64,000 nt of DNA from Paraburkholderia sp. BL23I1N1 (GCF_003610295.1 NZ_RAPV01000001.1:248001-312000), one strand, 5' to 3'. Numbered from the stretch's first letter, positions 16,344-26,431 are shown. Program-made: numbers and translations. The notes: a model not told the origin generated them from the letters alone.

Positions 16344-17711
16344 TTACGCTTCTTCCGGCGCGGCCTGCTGCTTCGCGGCCAACCGGTTTTCCAGATAGTG
16401 AATGCTGGTGCCGCCTTCGACGAACTTCGCGTCCAGCATCAGCTCGCGGTGCAGCGGGATGTTGGTCTGAATGCCTTCGACCACCATTTCCGACAGCGCG
16501 ATGCGCATCCGCTTGATCGCCTGCTCGCGCGTCGCGCCGTAAGCGATCAGCTTGCCGATCATCGAATCATAGTTCGGCGGCACGAAATAGCCATTGTAGG
16601 CGTGCGAATCGACGCGGATGCCGGGGCCACCCGGCATATGCCACGACGTCAAACGACCCGGCGACGGAATGAACTTGAACGGATCTTCCGCGTTGATCCG
16701 GCATTCGATCGCGTGACCCTTGAACACGATGTCGCGCTGACGGAAGGCGAGCTTCTCGCCTGCCGCGATGCGGATCTGCTCCTGCACGATGTCGACGCCG
16801 GTGATCAATTCGGTCACCGGGTGCTCGACCTGCACGCGCGTGTTCATTTCGATGAAGTAGAACTCGCCGTTTTCGTACAGGAACTCGAACGTACCGGCGC
16901 CAAGATAGCCCATCTTCTTGCAGGCATCCGCGCAGCGATCGCCGATGCGGTCGATCAGGCGGCGCGCGATGCCCGGCGCCGGCGCTTCTTCGATCACTTT
17001 CTGGTGACGGCGCTGCATCGAGCAATCGCGCTCGCCCAGCCAGATCGCGTTCTTGAAGGAATCGGACAGGATCTGGATTTCGATGTGCCGCGGGTTCTCC
17101 AGGAATTTCTCCATGTAGACCTGCGGGTTGCCGAACGCACGGCCAGCTTCTTCGCGCGTCATGTTGACCGCGTTGACCAGCGCCGCTTCCGTGTGCACCA
17201 CGCGCATGCCGCGACCACCGCCGCCGCCGGCGGCCTTGATGATCACCGGGTAGCCAACCTGGCGGGCAATTTTCACGATCTCTTTCGGATCGTCCGGCAA
17301 CGCGCCTTCAGAACCCGGCACGCAGGGCACGCCGGTCTTGATCATGGTTTGCTTGGCGGTCACCTTGTCGCCCATCATCCGGATGGTTTCCGGACGCGGG
17401 CCGATGAAGGTGAAGCCGGACTGTTCGACACGCTCGGCGAAGTCGGCGTTTTCCGACAGGAAGCCGTAGCCGGGGTGGATCGCTTCGGCGTCCGTGACTT
17501 CTGCTGCGCTGATCAGCGCCGGCATGTTCAGGTAGCTCAGATTCGAAGGTGCCGGGCCGATACAGACCGCCTCGTCGGCGAGCTTCACGTACTTGGCTTC
17601 CTTGTCGGCTTCCGAATAGACGACGACTGTCTTGACGCCGAGTTCGCGGCAGGCGCGCTGGATACGAAGCGCGATCTCGCCACGATTGGCAATGAGAATT
17701 TTTTCAAACAT
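16344..17711 (-). CDS. accC: Biotin carboxylase subunit of acetyl-CoA carboxylase
   Basis: The enzyme (455 residues) carboxylates biotin on AccB using ATP and bicarbonate, the first step of fatty acid synthesis. The N-terminal biotin-carboxylase domain starts [17 protein letters not shown]. The ATP-grasp glycine loop [13 protein letters not shown] lies near residue 160, and catalytic segments [14 protein letters not shown] and the C-terminal domain are complete. I chose the ATG at 17711 because the family begins there; an in-frame ATG at 17756 adds 15 unconserved residues. accB lies upstream with a 130-base gap. Confidence 0.96.
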   Translation of the reverse strand: MFEKILIANRGEIALRIQRACRELGVKTVVVYSEADKEAKYVKLADEAVCIGPAPSNLSYLNMPALISAAEVTDAEAIHPGYGFLSENADFAERVEQSGFTFIGPRPETIRMMGDKVTAKQTMIKTGVPCVPGSEGALPDDPKEIVKIARQVGYPVIIKAAGGGGGRGMRVVHTEAALVNAVNMTREEAGRAFGNPQVYMEKFLENPRHIEIQILSDSFKNAIWLGERDCSMQRRHQKVIEEAPAPGIARRLIDRIGDRCADACKKMGYLGAGTFEFLYENGEFYFIEMNTRVQVEHPVTELITGVDIVQEQIRIAAGEKLAFRQRDIVFKGHAIECRINAEDPFKFIPSPGRLTSWHMPGGPGIRVDSHAYNGYFVPPNYDSMIGKLIAYGATREQAIKRMRIALSEMVVEGIQTNIPLHRELMLDAKFVEGGTSIHYLENRLAAKQQAAPEEA

Positions 17712-17840
17712 AGCGGATTTTCGACTCATCAATGGGCGCCCGGTTGATCGCAACACAGGCTGCCTCAGAGGATCGGTCGCGCACCCCGGGAGGGCAGGTG
17801 CGCGGGCGGCAAGCGCAAAAAAGGCGCAAAGCGTGCCGCG

Positions 17841-18311
17841 TTAGCCGACCACGAACAGCGGTTGGCCGTACTCGACCGCCTGACCGTTCTCGACGAGGAT
17901 TTCCTTCACCACGCCGGACTTGTCCGACTCGATTTCGTTGAGCAGCTTCATCGCTTCGATGATGCAGATCGTCTGGCCTTCCTTGACCGTGTCGCCCACC
18001 TGGACGAACGGCTCGGCGCCCGGCGACGGCGCACGGTAGAAGGTGCCGACCATCGGCGAGGTCACCAGATGGCCTTGCGGCGCGGCGGCGACCGGGGTAG
18101 CCAGGGCGCCCGCTGCTGCGGCCGGCGCTTCGCCGCCTGGCATCGGTGCCGGCTGGGCATATTGCGGAGCGTACGAAGCGGACGGTTGCACGTAAACCGG
18201 CGGCGCATTCTTGACGATGCGGACCTTGCCTTCGCCTTCGGTCACTTCGAGTTCGGAAATACCGGACTCCGAGACGAGGTCGATCAGAGTTTTCAGTTTA
18301 CGTAGATCCAT
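17841..18311 (-). CDS. accB: Biotin carboxyl carrier protein of acetyl-CoA carboxylase
   Basis: The protein (156 residues) carries biotin between AccC and the carboxyltransferase. The C-terminal biotinyl domain holds the signature [11 protein letters not shown] with biotinylated K122. The N-terminal region ([20 protein letters not shown]) is typical, and a Pro/Ala-rich linker (about 38-80) connects the two. Length equals E. coli AccB. It is followed by accC, forming the usual accBC unit, and preceded by aroQ, an order also common in other proteobacteria. Confidence 0.96.
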   Translation of the reverse strand: MDLRKLKTLIDLVSESGISELEVTEGEGKVRIVKNAPPVYVQPSASYAPQYAQPAPMPGGEAPAAAAGALATPVAAAPQGHLVTSPMVGTFYRAPSPGAEPFVQVGDTVKEGQTICIIEAMKLLNEIESDKSGVVKEILVENGQAVEYGQPLFVVG

Positions 18312-18380
18312 CAGGAAGCCCCTTTCAATGCGTAAAGTGCCGGCGCATACGCAGCCGGCGCAAATTAGACGTGTTTGGAA

Positions 18381-18836
18381 TCAGCCGCGCGACGAGCCGG
18401 CGGACAGCCGGTCGAGCGCGAATTCGAGCGCGTACATATATCCCTTCCAGCCGAGGCCGCAAATGACGCCCTCTGCCTGGTCGGAGAAATACGAGTGATG
18501 CCGGAACGGTTCGCGGCGATGTACGTTCGACAGATGAATCTCGACGAACGGGATGCCGACCCCCGACAGTGCGTCCCGAATGGCCACGCTGGTGTGCGTG
18601 TACGCGGCGGGATTGATCAGTATGAAATCGGTTTTTTCAGTCCGTGCGGATTGGATGCGATCGACGAGAGCGCCTTCATGATTGCTCTGGAACGACGCGA
18701 GTTCGACGCCTGCGTCCGCTGCGCGGTCCGCCAGCGCCTGATCGATCTGCGGTAACGTCACGCGGCCGTAGACCTCGGGTTCCCGGGTGCCGAGAAGGTT
18801 GAGGTTGGGGCCGTGCAGTACCAGCAGTCGCGTCAT
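18381..18836 (-). CDS. aroQ: Type II 3-dehydroquinate dehydratase
   Basis: This 151-residue dodecameric enzyme converts 3-dehydroquinate to 3-dehydroshikimate in the shikimate pathway. Family motifs are present: [17 protein letters not shown] with the catalytic tyrosine and mobile-loop arginine, the asparagine of [10 protein letters not shown], and [17 protein letters not shown] with the catalytic histidine. Length is typical. It is 69 bases upstream of accB on the same strand, a conserved order. Confidence 0.96.
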   Translation of the reverse strand: MTRLLVLHGPNLNLLGTREPEVYGRVTLPQIDQALADRAADAGVELASFQSNHEGALVDRIQSARTEKTDFILINPAAYTHTSVAIRDALSGVGIPFVEIHLSNVHRREPFRHHSYFSDQAEGVICGLGWKGYMYALEFALDRLSAGSSRG

Positions 18837-19030
18837 GGTCGCTTCTTTTTCCGTGGAATTGGGCGCACTTTAGCGCTGATTAGAGAAACTTGTCTAGTTT
18901 CCTGCGCGTTAGGATTGATCTTGGCGGCCTTTCACGGCCTCTCCGGGCGCCCATCTTCTCTCAAATTTGGGCGATTTGCGCGTAATTTTGCGCCTTTGGC
19001 CCCGATCTGATCGTCAAAAGAATGTGAAAA

Positions 19031-19579
19031 TTAGAGCGCGTCGAGCGTCTGTTTCAGCGCGTGCGGGTCGATCTGGCCTAGTTTTGTCGCGCGAACGTTG
19101 CCTTTTGCGTCAATGACGACAGTGAAGGGCAAACCGCCGGCGGTGTTGCCGAACGCGCGCGCGAGGTCGGCGCCGCCGAACCCGGTCACGTAGACGGGGT
19201 AGGCCACTTTCACCTTCTGCAGGAACGCTTGCACGTTTTTCTCCGAATCGACGCCAAGTCCGACGAACTGGATGCCTTTTTTTGCATAGTCGCGCTGAAG
19301 CTGCGAAAGAGCAGGCATCTCTTCGACGCACGGTCCGCACCACGACGCCCAGAAGTTGACGACGATTGGGTGACCTTTGAGCAAACTTAGCGATTGCGGC
19401 TTGCCGTCGACGTTCGTGACCGGCGCGGTCCAAAGTTGCTCGACCGCGCTCTGCGTGGAACCGGGTTGCGCCGCGTGGGCGACTTCCGGGTTACCGCTTA
19501 ACCAGTGATTGGCCAGCACCCCGCCGCCCGCAGCGACGATCGCGACAAGCGCGCCTGCCAGAATCCGTCTCGTATTCAT
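19031..19579 (-). CDS. TlpA-family periplasmic thiol:disulfide oxidoreductase
   Basis: The protein (182 residues) has an N-terminal membrane anchor or signal segment (about 4-24, RRILAGALVAIVAAGGGVLA) and a periplasmic thioredoxin-fold domain. The redox motif is C81-G-P-C84 in WASWCGPCVEEMPA, and the cis-proline region is GGLPFTVVID. Such proteins reduce or remodel disulfides, often in cytochrome c maturation. The partner cannot be told here. The gene lies 11 bases downstream of the conserved gene at 19591, so the two are cotranscribed. Confidence 0.88.
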   Translation of the reverse strand: MNTRRILAGALVAIVAAGGGVLANHWLSGNPEVAHAAQPGSTQSAVEQLWTAPVTNVDGKPQSLSLLKGHPIVVNFWASWCGPCVEEMPALSQLQRDYAKKGIQFVGLGVDSEKNVQAFLQKVKVAYPVYVTGFGGADLARAFGNTAGGLPFTVVIDAKGNVRATKLGQIDPHALKQTLDAL

Positions 19580-19590
19580 TCCAGGTCTGT

Positions 19591-20244
19591 CTAATTAGTT
19601 GAAGGGGCGACACCGCTGCTGTCGAGCAGTGCCTGAACCGCCTGCTGATTCGCCCGGGCAGTGCGGCCGCGTGCGTCGGCCCGTACCGCGCCGCGCAAGT
19701 CGTCAGTTTCGTACAGGGCGACGTGGATGCCGGCCGGTTCCGCCTCGCGCCCTTCATGGGTGGGGCGCCAGAGGAAGCTCAGCGTCTCGACGTAGCCGCG
19801 GCCGGCAAAATGCCGTGTCTCCGAAACGTCGTACTGAATGTTGGCATTCAGAAAGTAGATCGCGACTTCTTTCGGGTTGTCGCAGAACACCTGAAGGTGA
19901 ATATCCGAGTGCTCGCCAGCAGTGCCGCCGAGCACTGCGCCGGTCAGATACGGATTGAACGGCGCGAGCCGCTCCATCCAGTCGATTGCAATGAGGCGTA
20001 GCCGCCGTAACAGCGCCGGCTGGCTGTCACCCTGGAAAAGCGACTGATATTCGTGGATTTCTTCTTCGATCTGGTCGTTATCCGGCAGCCATTCGCCGGC
20101 AACACGGCTCTCGCCGACTACCTGCCGTGCCGCTTTACGCTTGGCCGTTGCATAGTCCAGACCGTCTTCGGCGATCATCCGGGCAGCCGCGATGGCGATT
20201 TCCTCGCGCACGCGCTGCGGATCGAAATGTGATTTGCGAACCAT
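19591..20244 (-). CDS. Conserved protein with a nucleotidyltransferase-like motif
   Basis: The protein has 217 residues and I know no established function; relatives in Burkholderiales have, as I recall, been mislabelled UDP-N-acetylmuramate-alanine ligase. The N-terminal 60 residues are helical (REEIAIAAARMIAEDGLDYATAKRKAARQ) and recall a TetR-type DNA-binding start. Near residue 100, GAVLGGTAGEHSDIHLQVF lines up with the polymerase-beta-type nucleotidyltransferase signature GSxxxGTAxxxSDIDL. Here the serine after the first glycine is alanine and the second metal-binding aspartate is histidine, so catalysis is doubtful. It is divergent from mpl and cotranscribed with the TlpA-like gene. Confidence 0.7.
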   Translation of the reverse strand: MVRKSHFDPQRVREEIAIAAARMIAEDGLDYATAKRKAARQVVGESRVAGEWLPDNDQIEEEIHEYQSLFQGDSQPALLRRLRLIAIDWMERLAPFNPYLTGAVLGGTAGEHSDIHLQVFCDNPKEVAIYFLNANIQYDVSETRHFAGRGYVETLSFLWRPTHEGREAEPAGIHVALYETDDLRGAVRADARGRTARANQQAVQALLDSSGVAPSTN

Positions 20245-20269
20245 CTCTCAATCATACTAGAGATTGATG

Positions 20270-20325
20270 ACCGCCCTTTCCGGGCGGTTCGGGCCGGGTG
20301 CTTTGCCTGGGTGGGGCACCCGGCC
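20270..20325. repeat. Two strong hairpins between the divergent genes at 20244 and 20460
   Basis: ACCGCCC/GGGCGGT (20270-20276 and 20282-20288) and GGCCGGGTGC/GCACCCGGCC (20292-20301 and 20316-20325) are perfect. Neither is followed by a T tract. A -10-like TACAAT for mpl follows at 20368-20373. Confidence 0.5.
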
Positions 20326-20459
20326 AATCTGGCGGCCCCGTTCATAGGGCGATTCAGAGGCGTCGGTTACAATAGCGTCCTTTGCAGACGGTCGTTTCGA
20401 CCGCTCCTCTGCACTTCCCATCTCTCGCAAAAAATACGCCCGCGCGGCACGACAGGCTT

Positions 20460-21854
20460 ATGCACATCCACATCCTCGGTATCTGCGGCACGTTCATGGG
20501 CGGACTCGCGGTTCTCGCGCGCGGCGCGGGTCACACCGTGACGGGCTGCGACGCCGGCGTCTATCCGCCAATGAGCGCGCAGCTCGAGGCGCAAGGCATT
20601 CGTCTGATCGAAGGTTATGACGCCGAGCAGTTGAACGGCCTCAACGCCGACCTGTTCGTGATCGGCAATGTGGTCTCGCGGGGCAATCCGCTGATGGAAG
20701 CCATCCTGGATCGCGGCCTGCCTTACGTCTCCGGTCCGCAGTGGCTCGGCGAGCATGTGCTGAACGGCAAGTGGGTGCTGGCGGTGGCCGGCACGCACGG
20801 CAAGACCACCACCAGTTCGATGCTGACCTGGCTGCTCGAAGACGCGGGTCTCAATCCGGGCTTCCTGATCGGCGGCGTGCCGCTGAACTTCGGGGTGTCG
20901 GCGCGGCTGACCGATTCGAGCTTCTTCGTGATTGAAGCCGATGAATACGACACCGCCTTCTTCGACAAGCGTTCCAAGTTTGTTCACTACCGGCCTAAAA
21001 CCGCGGTCCTGAACAACCTCGAGTTCGATCACGCCGACATTTTCCCGGATCTGGCGGCGATCGAAACGCAGTTCCATCATCTGATCCGCACGGTGCCGGG
21101 CATCGGCCGCATTGTCACGAACGGTCGTGAAGACGCGCTGGAGCGCGTGCTGACGCGCGGTTGCTGGAGCGAAGTCGAACGGTTCGGCGTGCAAGGCGGC
21201 TGGGAGACGTTGCCCGCGGAAGACGGCGAGCCGGTCGACGAGCGTTTCGCCGTCTATCACAACAGCGAGCGCGTTGGCGTGGTCGAGTGGCAGGTGCAGG
21301 GCGAGCACAACCGCATGAACGCGTTGGCCGCGATCGCCGCCGCGCGCCATGTCGGCGTGCCGCCGGCGCAAGCCGCGAAGTCGCTGGCGAGCTTCCGGAA
21401 TGTGAAGCGCCGCATGGAAGTGCGCGGCAGCGTCGACGGCGTGACCGTCTACGACGATTTTGCCCATCACCCCACGGCGATCGAGACCACGGTGGCCGGG
21501 CTGCGCGCCCGCGTCGGCCACGACAACACGCGAATTCTGGCCGTGCTCGAGCCGCGCTCGAACACCATGAAGCTCGGCGTGATGAAAGCGCAACTGCCGG
21601 CGAGTCTGGCCGACGCCGACCTGGTGTTCGGCTACGGCGCGCCTGCCGGCCGTGACGCGCTTGGCTGGAATCTCGGCGAAGCACTCGCGCCGCTCGGCGG
21701 CAAAGCGCAAGCTTTCGACAATCTCGACGCGCTAGTCAAAGCCGTGGTCCACGCAGCGCGCCCCGGCGACCAGATTCTGGTGATGAGCAACGGTGGCTTC
21801 GGCGGCGTGCATCAGAAGCTGCTCGACGCACTATCCGTACGAGGCACGTCGTGA
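20460..21854 (+). CDS. mpl: UDP-N-acetylmuramate:L-Ala-gamma-D-Glu-meso-DAP ligase
   Basis: The enzyme (464 residues) reattaches recycled tripeptide to UDP-MurNAc in peptidoglycan recycling, working after AmpD, which is also in this window. Mur-ligase features are present: an N-terminal Rossmann region HIHILGICGTFMGG, the ATP P-loop AGTHGKTTT at about 110-118, EADEYDTAFFDKRSKF, and DDFAHHPTAI followed by LEPRSNTMKLG typical of Mpl. I chose the ATG at 20460 as the conserved start; an in-frame ATG at 20382 adds 26 unconserved residues. The stop overlaps the next gene (GTGA). Confidence 0.95.
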   Translation: MHIHILGICGTFMGGLAVLARGAGHTVTGCDAGVYPPMSAQLEAQGIRLIEGYDAEQLNGLNADLFVIGNVVSRGNPLMEAILDRGLPYVSGPQWLGEHVLNGKWVLAVAGTHGKTTTSSMLTWLLEDAGLNPGFLIGGVPLNFGVSARLTDSSFFVIEADEYDTAFFDKRSKFVHYRPKTAVLNNLEFDHADIFPDLAAIETQFHHLIRTVPGIGRIVTNGREDALERVLTRGCWSEVERFGVQGGWETLPAEDGEPVDERFAVYHNSERVGVVEWQVQGEHNRMNALAAIAAARHVGVPPAQAAKSLASFRNVKRRMEVRGSVDGVTVYDDFAHHPTAIETTVAGLRARVGHDNTRILAVLEPRSNTMKLGVMKAQLPASLADADLVFGYGAPAGRDALGWNLGEALAPLGGKAQAFDNLDALVKAVVHAARPGDQILVMSNGGFGGVHQKLLDALSVRGTS

Positions 21855-22453
21855 TCCTTTACCTGCACGGTTTCCGCTCCTCACCCAAATCGTTCAAGGC
21901 GCGGGTGCTGGCGGCGCGCCTCGGCGAGCTCGGCCGCGCCGACGAATGGTGCTGCCCGATGCTGCCGGTCTCGCCGTTCGAGACCGTGGCGCTCGCCGGA
22001 TCGCTGGTGGCCGCCGCGAAGCCGAACAACGTGACGGTGATCGGCAGTTCGCTGGGCGGCTACTTCGCCACGTATCTCGCCGAGAAGCACGGCTGGCCGG
22101 CGGTGCTGCTCAACCCGGCGGTGGTGCCGCAGCGCGACCTGAGCGCTTATCTCGGCGAGCAGCAGTTGTGGCACGGCGGCGGCAGCATTACGGTCGAGCC
22201 GCATCATCTGGACGAGCTGCGCGCGCTTGGCGTCGCTTCAATCACGCGGCCCGAACGCTATTATTTGATGGCCGCCACCGGCGACGAAGTGCTCGATTAC
22301 CGCGAAATGCTTGCGCACTATCCGGGCGCGCGCACTACGCTGATCGAAGGGAGTGACCACGCGATCAGCGAATTCGCGCGATACGTCGACGAGGTGCTGG
22401 CCTTTTGCGATGCCGAAGACGTCGAGCCGCCGGCGCCGCGCGAAGCGGCCTGA
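21851..22453 (+). CDS. YqiA/YcfP-family alpha/beta-hydrolase (esterase)
   Basis: The protein has 200 residues with a GTG start that overlaps the mpl stop. The fold is clear: oxyanion strand ILYLHGFRSSP, nucleophile elbow VIGSSLGGY with S67, an acid in the MAATGDEVLDY segment, and the histidine in EGSDHAISEF. YqiA acts as a small-acyl esterase in vitro; the physiological substrate is unknown. Overlap with mpl implies translational coupling. Confidence 0.88.
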   Translation: MILYLHGFRSSPKSFKARVLAARLGELGRADEWCCPMLPVSPFETVALAGSLVAAAKPNNVTVIGSSLGGYFATYLAEKHGWPAVLLNPAVVPQRDLSAYLGEQQLWHGGGSITVEPHHLDELRALGVASITRPERYYLMAATGDEVLDYREMLAHYPGARTTLIEGSDHAISEFARYVDEVLAFCDAEDVEPPAPREAA

Positions 22454-22628
22454 TCACGCCGACGATCCAGCAGCGAGTCCGTTGCGGATCACCAGATTCA
22501 ACCCGCAGGCGCGCGTATCGCGCCGCGGATCCACTACCACGAACACGTTGCCGTGCCGCGCACGCAGTGACCGATAGCTGAACCCAATCGGGCGCGCCGG
22601 CGGATGCAAGTCAGAACGAGAGTATTGA

Positions 22629-24749
22629 GTGAACGTTTTCTTCGAGGAATCGGGCAGTTTCAAGGCGGGCAGCGTGCTGTCGCGCCAGGGCGATGCTTTT
22701 CAGGTCGAGTTGCCGGGCGGCCGGCGCGCCAAGGTGCGCGCGAAAGACGTGCTGATCGAATTCGACAAGCCGAGCGCCGCCGAGTTGATGCAGCAGGCCG
22801 ACGCCGCCGCGCAGGAGATCGATCTGGATTTCCTGTGGGAGTGCGCGCCGGATGACGAATTCCCCTTTGCCACGCTGGGCGCCGAGTACTTCGGCGAAGC
22901 GTTTGGTTCCATCGAGCGCGCGGCGCTGGTGCTGCGCATGCACGGCTCGCCGGTGTACTTTCGCCGCAAGGGCCGCGGCATGTACCAGCGCGCGCCGCAG
23001 GAACAGCTCAAGATGGCGCTCGCCGGACTGGAGCGCAAGCGTCAGCAGGCGCTGGTGCAGGCCGGTTACGAAGATGAACTGAAGGCAGGCCGCCTGCCGG
23101 AAGGCTTCAGCGGCAGCAAGGCGCTGGCTTTGCTCACGAGGCCCGACAAGAACACGATCGAATACAAGGCGCTCGAAGGCGCGGCAGCGGCGCGCGGCAT
23201 CTCGCAGGCGCGGCTGATGCTCGAATGCGGTGGTATTCCGTCGGCCCGCGCGTTGCACGAGGCGAAGTTCCTCTCCGAGTTTTTCCCGCACGGCACCGGT
23301 TTCCCGCCGGTGACGGTTGGCGCGTTGCCGGAAGATCTGCCTGAAGCCGATGTCAAGGCGTTCTCGATCGACGACATCACCACCACTGAAATCGACGATG
23401 CGTTCTCCGTCGAGCATCTGGCCGACGGCCGCGTGCGGATCGGCGTGCACATCGCTGCGCCGGCGCTCGGCATCGCGCGTGGCGACGATATCGATGCGAT
23501 TGCCCGCACGCGTTTGTCGACCGTCTATATGCCAGGCGACAAGATCACGATGCTGCCCGATAGCGTCGTCGAGGCGTTCACGCTGGCTGAAGGCGGCTTG
23601 CGGCCCGCGTTGTCGCTGTATGTGATCATCAATCGCGAAACGCAGGAAATCGTGGCGAGCGAAACGCGCGCCGAGCGCGTGTTCGTGAAGAATAATTTGC
23701 GCCACAACACGCTGGACGAACTGGTTACCGAAGAGGCGCTGGCTGCCGGCACGGGTGACTATCCGCACAAGGAAGACATCGCCGTGCTGTGGCCGTTCGC
23801 GCAGGCGTTGTTCGAAAAGCGTCAGACGGCGCGTGCCGGTTACGGCCTGCGCCGCGAAGTGCAGCGCAACACCGATTTCAACTTCTATGTCGAAGGCGAG
23901 CACATCACGATCACGCCGCGCCGGCGCGGGTCGCCGCTCGACACGATCGTCGCGGAGCTCGCGATTCTCGCCAACTCGTCGTGGGGCGCGTTCCTGCACG
24001 ACCACGGCGTGCCGGGCATCTACCGCTCGCAACGCGCGTTCGGCGCGCCGACCGGCCCGAAGCGCACCCGCATGCAGACCAACGCCGCGCCGCACGAAGG
24101 CCTGGGCGTAACGCAATACGCGTGGAGCACGTCGCCGCTGCGCCGTTATGTCGACCTCGTGAACCAATGGCAGTTGATCGCCTGCGTGCAGCATGGCGTG
24201 ACCGCAAAACTGGCCGCGCCGTTCAAGCCGAAGGACGCCGATCTGTTCGCCGTCGTGCAAGGGTTCGACGACACCTACAGTGCGTATGCCGATCATCAGC
24301 GCCGCATGGAGTACTTCTGGTGCCTGCGTTGGCTGAAGCAGGAGAACCGGAAGCAGGTGGTGGCGTCGGTGGTGAAGGGCGATCTCGTGCGCCTCGAAGA
24401 GATTCCGCTGTTGCTGCACGTGCCGGGTCTCGGCGTGCACGCACGCGGCACGCGCTTGCAGATGGAAGTGATGTCGATCGACGAATTGACCGTCGAAGCG
24501 TCCGTGCGCCTGTTGCACGTACTCGACGCGCCGACCGTGACGAGCGGCAGCGAGGCTGAAGAAGCCGACGAGGGCGAAGAAGAAATCATCGACGTGGCGG
24601 ATGAAAGCGCCGAAGGCGAAGCCGAGGCCCAGGCGGAAGCCGACCTCGACGGCGGTGCGGCAGAGCAGGGCGACGCCGAAAACGGCGCCGGCGCCAGCGA
24701 TGCGGCAGCCGCAGCCGATCAGCAGCACGTCGCGGAGCCAGGACGATGA
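22629..24749 (+). CDS. RNB-domain ribonuclease (RNase II/R family)
   Basis: The protein has 706 residues with a GTG start. It belongs to the 3'-to-5' exoribonucleases with the RNB catalytic domain. The active-site region reads FSIDDITTTEIDDAFSVEHL (about 248-267), carrying the four-acid cluster, and MPGDKITMLPDSVVEAFTL follows. There is an atypical N-terminal domain rather than two clear cold-shock domains, and a C-terminal S1-like part (about 580-640). The last 65 residues are an acidic Glu/Ala/Asp tail. It differs in layout from E. coli RNase II and R, so no symbol is given. It overlaps aroE by ATGA. Confidence 0.88.
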   Translation: MNVFFEESGSFKAGSVLSRQGDAFQVELPGGRRAKVRAKDVLIEFDKPSAAELMQQADAAAQEIDLDFLWECAPDDEFPFATLGAEYFGEAFGSIERAALVLRMHGSPVYFRRKGRGMYQRAPQEQLKMALAGLERKRQQALVQAGYEDELKAGRLPEGFSGSKALALLTRPDKNTIEYKALEGAAAARGISQARLMLECGGIPSARALHEAKFLSEFFPHGTGFPPVTVGALPEDLPEADVKAFSIDDITTTEIDDAFSVEHLADGRVRIGVHIAAPALGIARGDDIDAIARTRLSTVYMPGDKITMLPDSVVEAFTLAEGGLRPALSLYVIINRETQEIVASETRAERVFVKNNLRHNTLDELVTEEALAAGTGDYPHKEDIAVLWPFAQALFEKRQTARAGYGLRREVQRNTDFNFYVEGEHITITPRRRGSPLDTIVAELAILANSSWGAFLHDHGVPGIYRSQRAFGAPTGPKRTRMQTNAAPHEGLGVTQYAWSTSPLRRYVDLVNQWQLIACVQHGVTAKLAAPFKPKDADLFAVVQGFDDTYSAYADHQRRMEYFWCLRWLKQENRKQVVASVVKGDLVRLEEIPLLLHVPGLGVHARGTRLQMEVMSIDELTVEASVRLLHVLDAPTVTSGSEAEEADEGEEEIIDVADESAEGEAEAQAEADLDGGAAEQGDAENGAGASDAAAAADQQHVAEPGR

Positions 24750-25609
24750 GCACGAATGAGTCACGTGACCGCTACGCCGTCATCGGCAACCCGGTCGGCC
24801 ATAGCAAGTCGCCGTTCATTCACGGCCGCTTTGCCGCGCAGACCGGCGAGCCGATTGAGTACGGCCACTTGCTGGCACCGGTCGACGCTTTCGTGCCGCA
24901 CGTGAAGGCTTTTATCGAAGCGGGCGGACGCGGCATGAACGTCACGGTGCCGTTCAAGCTCGACGCGCACGCGTTCGCCGATACCCTGTCGCCGCGAGCG
25001 GCGGCAGCGGGCGCGGTGAACACGCTGCGGTTCGACGCGAGCGGTGTCTACGGCGACAACACGGACGGCTTCGGCCTCGTGCGCGATATCGAGGTGAATC
25101 TTGGCGTTTCGTTGAAGGGTGCGCGGATTTTGCTGCTTGGCGCGGGCGGTGCCGCGCGTGGCGTCGTGCTGCCGATGCTGGACCGCGCGCCGCACACGCT
25201 GACCATCGTCAACCGTACGGCGGCAAAGGCGGAAGCGCTCGTCGACCAGTTCGCGCAAGCCGCGCGCGACGCCGCTTGCCGCCTGACCGGCGGAAGCGCG
25301 CGAGCGATCGAAGCGGGCACATACGACGTGATCGTCAACGCGACGGCGGGCAGTCTGGATGCGTCGTTGCCTGAGTGCGACGACCGCGCGTTCGGCAGCG
25401 GCACGCTCGCTTACGACATGATGTACGGCGCACATCCGACGGTGTTTATGGAGCACGCGCGAAAGCTGGGTGCGCGCGGCGCCGATGGTCTCGGCATGCT
25501 GGTCGAGCAGGCGGCCGAATCGTTTTACGTGTGGCGAGGCGTGCGGCCTGACGGCGCGCCGGTGCTGGCCGAATTGCGAGCGTTGTTGACGGCGCCGTCG
25601 CACGCCTAG
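24746..25609 (+). CDS. aroE: Shikimate dehydrogenase (NADP+)
   Basis: The enzyme (287 residues) reduces 3-dehydroshikimate to shikimate with NADPH. The shikimate-binding serines are in NPVGHSKSPFIH (about 12-23), the catalytic lysine is in NVTVPFKLDA (near residue 71) and the aspartate in NTDGFG. The nucleotide loop is GAGGAARGVV near 132, and NRTAAKAE fits NADP specificity. Its start overlaps the RNB gene stop. Together with aroQ it gives two steps of the shikimate pathway in this window, though in separate transcription units. Confidence 0.95.
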   Translation: MSTNESRDRYAVIGNPVGHSKSPFIHGRFAAQTGEPIEYGHLLAPVDAFVPHVKAFIEAGGRGMNVTVPFKLDAHAFADTLSPRAAAAGAVNTLRFDASGVYGDNTDGFGLVRDIEVNLGVSLKGARILLLGAGGAARGVVLPMLDRAPHTLTIVNRTAAKAEALVDQFAQAARDAACRLTGGSARAIEAGTYDVIVNATAGSLDASLPECDDRAFGSGTLAYDMMYGAHPTVFMEHARKLGARGADGLGMLVEQAAESFYVWRGVRPDGAPVLAELRALLTAPSHA

Positions 25610-25669
25610 ACCGTTTCTTTCTGGAACACGCAGACTCACTGATTCACCGACTTTAGGACTTCACGCACG

Positions 25670-26392
25670 ATGACAGCGACGCGGCGCGCGAGCCGGCCAG
25701 GTCCGGGGCGATGGGTGTTTTATCTGGGCACGGTGGTGGCGATCGCGTGGCTTGCGACGCAGGCGTTTTACTTCGCGCAGATCGCGGTGTGGAATTACGT
25801 GAATCCTCAGTCAACGGCCTTCATGCGCTCGGATGCGTGGCGGTTGTCGGAGGATCGGCCTGATCTTTCGGTGCAACATACGTGGGTGCCGTACGAGCAG
25901 ATTTCGCACAATTTGAAGCGGGCGATTATCGCTTCCGAGGACGCGAATTTCGTGAACAACAATGGTTACGAGACCGACGCCATTTTGCAGGCGTGGGAGC
26001 GCAATAAGGCCAAGGGCAAGATTGTTCGGGGCGGCTCGACGATTACCCAGCAGTTGGCGCGGAATCTGTTTTTATCCCGGGAGAAGAGTTATATCCGCAA
26101 GGGTCAGGAATTGATCATTACGTGGATGCTCGAGACTTTGATGGATAAGCAGCGGATCTTTGAGATTTATCTCAACTCCGTTGAGTGGGGGAATGGGGTT
26201 TATGGCGCTGAGGCGGCCGCGCATTATTACTACAAGACTTCCGCGGCCAAGTTGACTGCTGCGCAGTCGGCTCGGCTGGCTGTGATGCTGCCGCAGCCTA
26301 AGTATTTTGACGAGCACAGGGGCTCGGGGTATCTGGCTCAACGTTCGCGCGTGATCGCGCGGCGGATGGGGGCGGCGGAATTGCCGGACTGA
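25670..26392 (+). CDS. mtgA: Monofunctional peptidoglycan glycosyltransferase
   Basis: This inner-membrane protein has 240 residues. One N-terminal membrane helix (about 15-38) anchors a GT51 domain that polymerises lipid II into glycan strands. GT51 motifs are visible: [16 protein letters not shown] with the catalytic glutamate, [16 protein letters not shown], and [17 protein letters not shown]. No transpeptidase domain follows. The 3' third is noticeably less GC-rich at third codon positions, and the gene ends 39 bases before a dispersed repeat copy. Confidence 0.94.
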   Translation: MTATRRASRPGPGRWVFYLGTVVAIAWLATQAFYFAQIAVWNYVNPQSTAFMRSDAWRLSEDRPDLSVQHTWVPYEQISHNLKRAIIASEDANFVNNNGYETDAILQAWERNKAKGKIVRGGSTITQQLARNLFLSREKSYIRKGQELIITWMLETLMDKQRIFEIYLNSVEWGNGVYGAEAAAHYYYKTSAAKLTAAQSARLAVMLPQPKYFDEHRGSGYLAQRSRVIARRMGAAELPD

Positions 26393-26431
26393 GGTTTGGG
26401 TTTTTGCCTGTTCGGCGGTTGTTCGTTTGTA

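Noticed and set aside
15723..17747. Long plus-strand open frame (674 codons)
   Set aside because: It is the antisense shadow of prmA and accC, which have clear family motifs; its composition (Arg/His/Asp-rich) is typical of antisense frames in GC-rich DNA.
22611..24764. Long minus-strand open frame (717 codons)
   Set aside because: Antisense shadow of the RNB ribonuclease gene.
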